The position numbers and the translations under genes are program-made. A stretch of 64,000 bases of DNA from Apostichopus japonicus (Eukaryota > Echinodermata > Holothuroidea > Aspidochirotida > Stichopodidae): contig NC_092572.1 of the NCBI RefSeq assembly GCF_037975245.1, forward strand, positions 3,013,501 to 3,077,500, given 5' to 3'. Each line of letters starts with the position of its first letter. The first letter of the stretch is position 1. The notes beneath the pieces were generated by a model. The model was not told the origin of the DNA. It searched no databases and saw only the letters and a program-made list of their open reading frames with translations. This document shows, one piece after another, positions 57,191 through 64,000 of the stretch.

Positions 57191-57475
57191 CGACTTCTGA
57201 AATATCTATTACTGAAGGCGGTGTCATTCATCTGAACTTTAGTTTCAGCTATAATGGCTTTGGACTTATAGAATTGAGGCACAATACCAACGCTGTTTAT
57301 GTCAGACGTTCTGACGTTACAGAGATAAATTCCAGAATACCTCTTTTTTCGTTTGATATATCCGACGGAATAACGAGCTTTACTATTACAGACTTCGTAT
57401 CGTCAGACATTGGCCGATATATCTGTTTGTTAAATGGAGAACAACAGGATCCCGTGTACGACCTATCAGTTATTT
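57191..57475 (+). CDS. Ig V-like domain exon (first Cys missing)
   Basis: Acceptor TTTTCGTTGCAG (ends 57190), donor GTAAGTA (57476). It has 285 bp and 95 codons, phase 1 at both ends. The translation shows a V-set-like pattern: TSEISITEGGVIHLNFSFSY (A-B strands), FGLIELRHNTNAVYVRR, then FSFDISDGITSFTITDFVSSD and the F-strand signature D-I-G-R-Y-I-C, ending YDLSVI. The B-strand cysteine expected near LNFSF is absent, so the canonical disulfide cannot form. Likely an extracellular recognition or adhesion module; the partner is unknown. Confidence 0.7.
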
Positions 57476-58753
<1,278 letters not shown>

Positions 58754-58838
58754 TGTTATCAACTCGGTTCGTATTAACGTCCGTCTCATCTGAACTTTTC
58801 GGATCTCTTTCGCCACCTTGGTTTTGATCATCAACAGG
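58754..58838 (+). CDS. Possible third exon of the Ig-like gene
   Basis: Strong acceptor (TTCTGTTTTCAG, ends 58753) and donor (GTGAGT, 58839). Entered in phase 1 from the Ig exon it reads LSTRFVLTSVSSELFGSLSP then PWF and stops at TGA 58825, just before the donor. If real, the product would be a short secreted protein of one Ig-like domain. An open - strand frame overlaps it (58668-58898, hydrophobic start then a charged stretch), so the strand is not certain. Confidence 0.3.
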
Positions 58839-59839
58839 GTGAGTTAATTCCTTTATTTTAATATAGAGGATTCTAATCAGTAAAATGGAAAGCAACACTT
58901 ATTAAAAGTATCCCAGGGAGAAATGCTTTAGCCATGGCCAAAGGACAACTTGGATCCGTTAGTAATGTGCAAATGTATCATGATCCAATCCCAAAACGAA
59001 ATGTTAAAAATATTGCCACCAATGCAAAATCGTTGATATGGTATAAAATATGATTTTTAATTTTTTTTCTCGCATAAACTAACGTGCTTATAATAGTGGG
59101 GTACTGATCTCCGTAGCGAAGAGTACATTCGTGCCTACTTCTGTGTAAACTCCACTAAACAAGACAAGGCAATGAATAATAATTTTTACAATGTGATGGA
59201 TTTAATTCAGCACATGTTTCTTCTCTGCCCAATGGATGATACACCAAAGGGGTCGTAGCAAAAATAACCAAGAGAAAACAAAGTGTCACAAAAGCTGCAG
59301 GTTTGCTAGGCTCACCTGGGATGTAAACAAAATAGAGTAAACAGATTTCATGAAATAATATGAATTATATGAATACTGTGAAATAAAACGACGAGTACAA
59401 AAATGTTGCTCTGTTTGAGAGATTGTACATTCTTGTCTACTGACGACAAAGTTTCTTCATCGGGTAGTCGATACAGTATCTATCATATGAAGTTGCAGTG
59501 GCGTGCGCACCCCCCCCCCCCCCGTCCCTCCTTCCCGTCCCGTCTATCCTTAATCTATTTATTTTTATTCAAATATTTCGTGAGCCAGACACTTTTCAAG
59601 ACTACAGTATATAAACAACATGGAAAAGAGGAAATATTCATGTTTCGAGATTTCGACTTAAATTTCATTTATTTGAAAGTTGACTCTACTAGTTAATGAA
59701 GACTTCATTAAGAATAGAAAACCTAGGAGTGAATGAAAATAAAATCAAATTCAATGTCTGTCACATTGTTTTTAGAGTATTCTTCCTAGAAGTTATCATA
59801 GAACGCAAGGGTTTCTTCATGGAATAAAATATATTAACA

Positions 59840-60480
59840 TTGCAATAACTCCACGACTTTAAATTGGATTGTATCCAAACTTGGAATACAGTCAAGTTGT
59901 TGGTGAATAGCTGGTACATATAGGCCTAAATGTTTTGGGACCATCTTGGCCCCAATATATTCGGGCGCATTTTTGAAGCGAGTGGGACCACATTTTATTT
60001 CGACCTCAAATTCATTTTGGGACACATTCTTTTAGCCTGCATTTATGGGCCCAATAATTTGGGACCATTTGGGACCACATATTTGAGGGTTTAAGTTTTT
60101 GGTGGCAAATGCAGACTTTAGTTTAGGGACCATTTAGGTGCAGAATTTGATTGGACCCAATAATGTAAAATTGCAATAACTCCTCAAACATAATTCGGAT
60201 TATATCGAAACTTGGGATACAGTTGTGGGTTAGTAGCTGGTACATGTAGGTTTCGGTGTTTGGGGGTTGTCTAGGCCCCATACAATTCTGGGCGCATTTT
60301 TAGGACGGTGGGCACAAATTTTATTTCCACCCCAGATACATTTTGGTACACATTCTTTTTGCCCGAATTTGTGGGCCCACATGTTAGGATTATATATTTT
60401 GGAGTCATTTTGCTTGGGCCGAATAGTTTTGGGACCATTCAGGCGCCAAATTTTATTACACTATGTCACTAAATAGAATT
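59840..60480 (+). repeat. Direct duplication, 2 x ~310 bp ('GCAATAACTCC' family)
   Basis: Both halves start with TTGCAATAACTCC and share GGATT(G/A)TATC, AAACTTGG(A/G)ATACAGT, GGTACAT-TAGG, GGGCGCATTTTT and GGGACCA blocks, with considerable divergence. The opening module resembles the AATAACTCC modules of the LINE-tail repeats. Confidence 0.65.
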
Positions 60481-60987
60481 TGTCAACATCATGACTGATT
60501 CCTGGTAACTTTCTTAATATGTTGCTGTATTATTCAATAGATAGTCATTTGTTCATGTATATATTAATATGTATGGCTTACCACACTATAAATATGTTTA
60601 GACACCGGAACCGCTAAACGTTTCTTTATCTTATTCTTAGGTAAAGGGTGATATTCATCCCAGCATACAATATGAAGATGGCATGATTTTCGTTCCATAT
60701 TGTACCATGATGGTTTGAAAACATTACAAATACGTACCAAATCTGACGTTTAATGAAGATTTACTTTTGCCTACGACATCGGAACCAAATCAACGGCCCA
60801 CAATTTTGCGCTGGGCGAGTTAAAGGACCCTTAATGCCGTAGGTGTGAGTATCCTATCGGTCTATATCATGTACATTCTTCAATTTATGTCAGTGAGATT
60901 TAGGTTTTCTTGGCCCTGCTCTCGAACAATTTTTTTATCTCTGGCCTCGTATTGAAAACGAATCGAGAAAGCAATGGACCCGATGTG

Positions 60988-61060
60988 TATTTAGTGGTTG
61001 CAAAGTGGTTGCAAAGTGGTTGTTAAGTGGTTGCAAAGTGGTTACAAAGTGGCTGCTAAA
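60988..61060 (+). repeat. Minisatellite, ~6 units of ~11 bp (AAGTGGTTGCA)
   Basis: Short tandem repeat of GTGGTTGCAAA with TGTTA, TACAA and CTGCT variants. Noncoding context. Confidence 0.8.
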
Positions 61061-63450
61061 GTGTTAAGAGATAACAAAACACTGTTGAAACTTTGAGAGT
61101 TCTTGTGTATCTATCTACATGGTATTATAACAATGTGGTGACCATCTTAATAGTAAGATCAAATACGAATGATGCTATATAGCTGGAGTAATTAAAATTC
61201 CATTACCCCAATGAAGAAAGTATTATATAATTAAGGTCATCAGTTTTGGCCCCAAAATATCTGAATGTTTTAAATTGCTTAAAAAATTAAAGAAAGGAGA
61301 CCATGTTTTTTGAGAGAATCTGATCTTCGAAGTTATTTCCAAAAATTCAGGATTGATCATTTAGATGCTCCGACTGAAGAAGACTGTTCATGTTGTGTTT
61401 TAGTGGGTGAGATAGTGGATTTGTGATCTAAGCAGTTTTATGTTCAAATCCTGGCCAGATCATTACGTAGTGTCCTTGGACAAGGCACTTTATCTCCATT
61501 GCCTCTCTTCACCCAGGTACATTACTGAGGACTTGCGAGGTAACTTGTAAACTTGTAAAGAAATTTGTCAGCGCCAGTTTGTTGCAGCACCCCATGGGAA
61601 GGTCCCAGGCTACATGTAGATGTGGTGCAATGTAGTGCCTCGGGAGGGATTGTTTGAATTGTGCACACTTTGGTGTGTGGGTGTAACAAGTTACCAATGA
61701 CCAGGGTGAAGTTGTAAAGAAGTGTGAGAGGGCCTTGAACAAGACTGCAAAGCTTAAACTTTAATGTAACTGAAGTTAAAAGGGAATCGGCTCAGCCGTT
61801 CAAGAGGCGCCTTTGACACAAAATTGGACACATACACAAACGTTCATCTCCCACACGCGCCCACGATACACAAACGATTTGAGCCCTCACTCAGTCATGG
61901 ACTTCTACCCTACCATGGGTGACCCCCAAGAGCAGCAAATCGGGAAATTAACCATTTACCATTACAAATGTTGCTAAAGCAACTGACATAGCTGTATTAT
62001 CGGAAATCATGAAACATATATATAAATAAGCCTAACTTTCAATAACGTCCTGTTGCTCTAAACTAAATTTCAAGTCTAAGGTGAATCATGTTTATAAATC
62101 TGTAAAGTCATGTTTTTTATTACCTTCGTCACTCAGTCGTTCATAGAAAGTCACTTCATTATTAGTCATAGTCATACGGTAGTTTGGATTACGGTATGTT
62201 TCCTATTACGAATTCTTTAAAGTTTTGTTCTAACTATATCGGTTTATTTATTACAAACAGGACATGATGTCATCGTTTCTCGCGCTGGGTATTACAGATA
62301 CTGTCAGGTGATATGTTTTCTACGTATGTTTAGAGTATCTTCTCGATTTTATCGCTGATAATTAGGACTCGTACTTGAATTTGTCTACATATTGAGCTTA
62401 TCTATATATCTTACCGTTCAGGATTTGGAAGATTGGGCATACATTGCTACGGCTCAATAATCCGATCACAGCTCTGGAAACGACGTGAAACTAGATCACA
62501 TTTTGGGGTCTCCGGCAAAATAACCACCTTTAGCGCATCGAACCTAGCTGCACACATCGGACAATTGGTGCGCCATTTCATCTCTGTCGTTTTGGTACCT
62601 TCTTGCATTAAACTTGTCGTATAATATGCAGAAATACACGTCTTTAGGTTAATATAATGCGCTCCTGTGTTTGAGAAGTTTTTGAAAGTGCTTGCGATGT
62701 ACACTATGCAAATATCGTTTCCCGGTAACGTTGAATTACACCCGGAAGCTATTGGTCAACTAAACATACAATAAACCAACAAATGAGTTTCTTTTATTCC
62801 AAAATCAAACCCGATATCTGAAATAAAGATGAACTGAATTTATAACAGTTTGAAATGTGTTGAAAAGAATAACCTATTTAAGTGCCCTGAAGAATCTCTG
62901 TTTGATCTAAAAGTACAGGACATTGGAAACAATTGACGGTTCATACAAACTATTTTACATAACGACAAACATGTGAATTAAAGTAACGGACTGTAGCGAA
63001 CGAGTGTACATATTTATCGCCGTAATAAAACCCCTGATTTTGACTTACCGATGTTCAAATGTATTTATTTGTTCGTTTCTGTGCTGATGTCCTGTTTAAC
63101 CTGACCTTCTTTTATTCTTTTCTTTTTCTTTTATTGTAGTGTTGTTTTGATTGGCGAGCGCGGCTACTTAGCCCGGGTTCCCTTTGCTGCTTCCCGCTTT
63201 CCTGTCTGTATGGGTCACAGCCCCGCGCTATCGTGATTTCCTGGAAATCTCCCCTTGCACGAACTGGCGCGCTCAAAGTAGAAGGTGCTTGTTTGGAGAC
63301 AATACGTGTGTGTGTGAAGAGTAGCCTTCTTTCAAGTAAAGAAGAAAGCAGAGTGTTGCACGGTAAGGGGGAAGCATTTATTTTCCAATGTGAGACTTAG
63401 GGAGCTCTGAATCTTAGAAGTACTGTTGGATTTGGCAATTTTGGGACCGG
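61061..63450. other. No confident gene
   Basis: Sparse candidates only. One is a possible mini-exon at 62262-62309 (acceptor ACAAACAG, donor GTGATA). The other is a - strand frame at 62447-62704 with a NCPMCAARF motif resembling the end of a RING finger but lacking the other zinc ligands. A CpG-richer patch at 63150-63290 with an inverted CCAAT box (GATTGGCGAG) could be promoter-like. None is firm. Confidence 0.35.
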
Positions 63451-63454
63451 GATT

Positions 63455-63960
63455 TTACTCATGTTACGCACGGAGTGTAACTCCAGTTACGCCCGAAGAG
63501 TTTACGCCGGTTACGTACGAAGTGTAACGCCACTGACACACGAAGCTTCGCCGGTTATGCACAGAAGGAAACGCCAGTGACGCATAAAGCTTCGCCTGTT
63601 ACCCAACAAGAGTAGCGCCAGTGACGCACGGAGTGTCCCTCCGGTTACGCACGGGGAGTTTACGCCAGTTACGCACGGAGTGTAACGCCAGTAACTGCAC
63701 GAAGCTTCGCCGATTACGCACAGAAGGTAGCGCCAGTGACGCATGGAGCTTCACCTGTTTCACAGAGAATGTAATGCCAGTGATGCACGAAGAGTTAACG
63801 CACTCCGGTTCCGCACAAAGTGTAACGCCATTGACACACGGGTAAGTTTACGCCGGTTACGCACGGAGTGTAACCCTAAGTGACGCACGAAATTTCGCCG
63901 ATGACGCACCAAGTGTAACGACAGTGACGCCCGTAGGGTTTACGCTAGTTACGCAAGAAC
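63455..63960. repeat. Degenerate minisatellite, ~22 units of 21-25 bp
   Basis: Units of the form (T/G)(T/G)ACGCACGAAGTGTAACGCC(A/G)G, alternating irregularly with a shorter type containing GAAGCTTCGCC. Unit ends alternate CCAG and CCGG. It is CpG-rich compared with the AT-rich surroundings. No plausible protein. Confidence 0.85.
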
Positions 63961-64000
63961 CCCATAAAATATAAGCACTTTGATCTTCATTGAATGATTT

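Overview
The window looks like nuclear DNA of an invertebrate animal, most likely a marine deuterostome such as an echinoderm. The evidence is small exons with GT/AG borders separated by long introns, extracellular modules bounded by phase-1 introns (HYR-like and Ig-like), AT-rich sequence with long (TA)n tracts, and a mixed load of BEL/Pao, Ty3/gypsy, Penelope-like, CR1-like and hAT elements. The phylum is an inference. I saw no prokaryotic operon, CRISPR array, rRNA or tRNA.

Layout. (1) 1-23124, + strand: the 3' part of a host gene. It has an array of near-identical 246-bp phase-1/1 exons (part of one at 1-24, seven more between 614 and 6185, a diverged one at 14420-14665), then a transmembrane exon (15289-15432) and short hydrophilic tail exons (20801-23124). 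In order they read as a type I membrane protein with several small cysteine-containing HYR-like modules outside and a short tail inside. The introns are full of repeats. (2) 16.1-32.4 kb: a repeat-rich stretch with three copies of a ~1.7-1.9 kb repeat, one interrupted by a 654-bp hAT-type MITE whose empty site survives in another copy; a duplicated terminal exon (26174); a THAP gene relic with a promoter-like upstream region (24.8-25.1 kb); and a CR1-like LINE 3' end (26.7-27.2 kb). (3) 32.8-37.2 kb, - strand: a hAT/ZMYM-type transposase gene with an N-terminal OTU-protease-like domain split by an intron, now frameshifted and internally deleted. (4) 38.3-42.7 kb, - strand: a dead Ty3/gypsy element. 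(5) 42.9-44.6 kb: Penelope-like fragments in tandem and inverted arrangement, with two hammerhead-ribozyme-like motifs. (6) 44676-51908, + strand: a complete young BEL/Pao element with 370-bp LTRs inserted in a TA repeat, coding frame broken. (7) 53.3-55.0 kb, - strand: a Penelope-like 3' end against a 640-bp GGAT/GGAC microsatellite. (8) 56703-58838, + strand: the start of a second host gene, a leader exon plus an Ig-like exon joined in phase 1. (9) 59.8-64 kb: minisatellites and repeats, no confident gene.

The two host genes are both built from phase-1 extracellular modules with hydrophobic leader or membrane segments, so cell-surface or secreted recognition or adhesion roles are plausible. 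This is inferred from architecture only. Everything between them is mostly mobile-element sequence of different ages.
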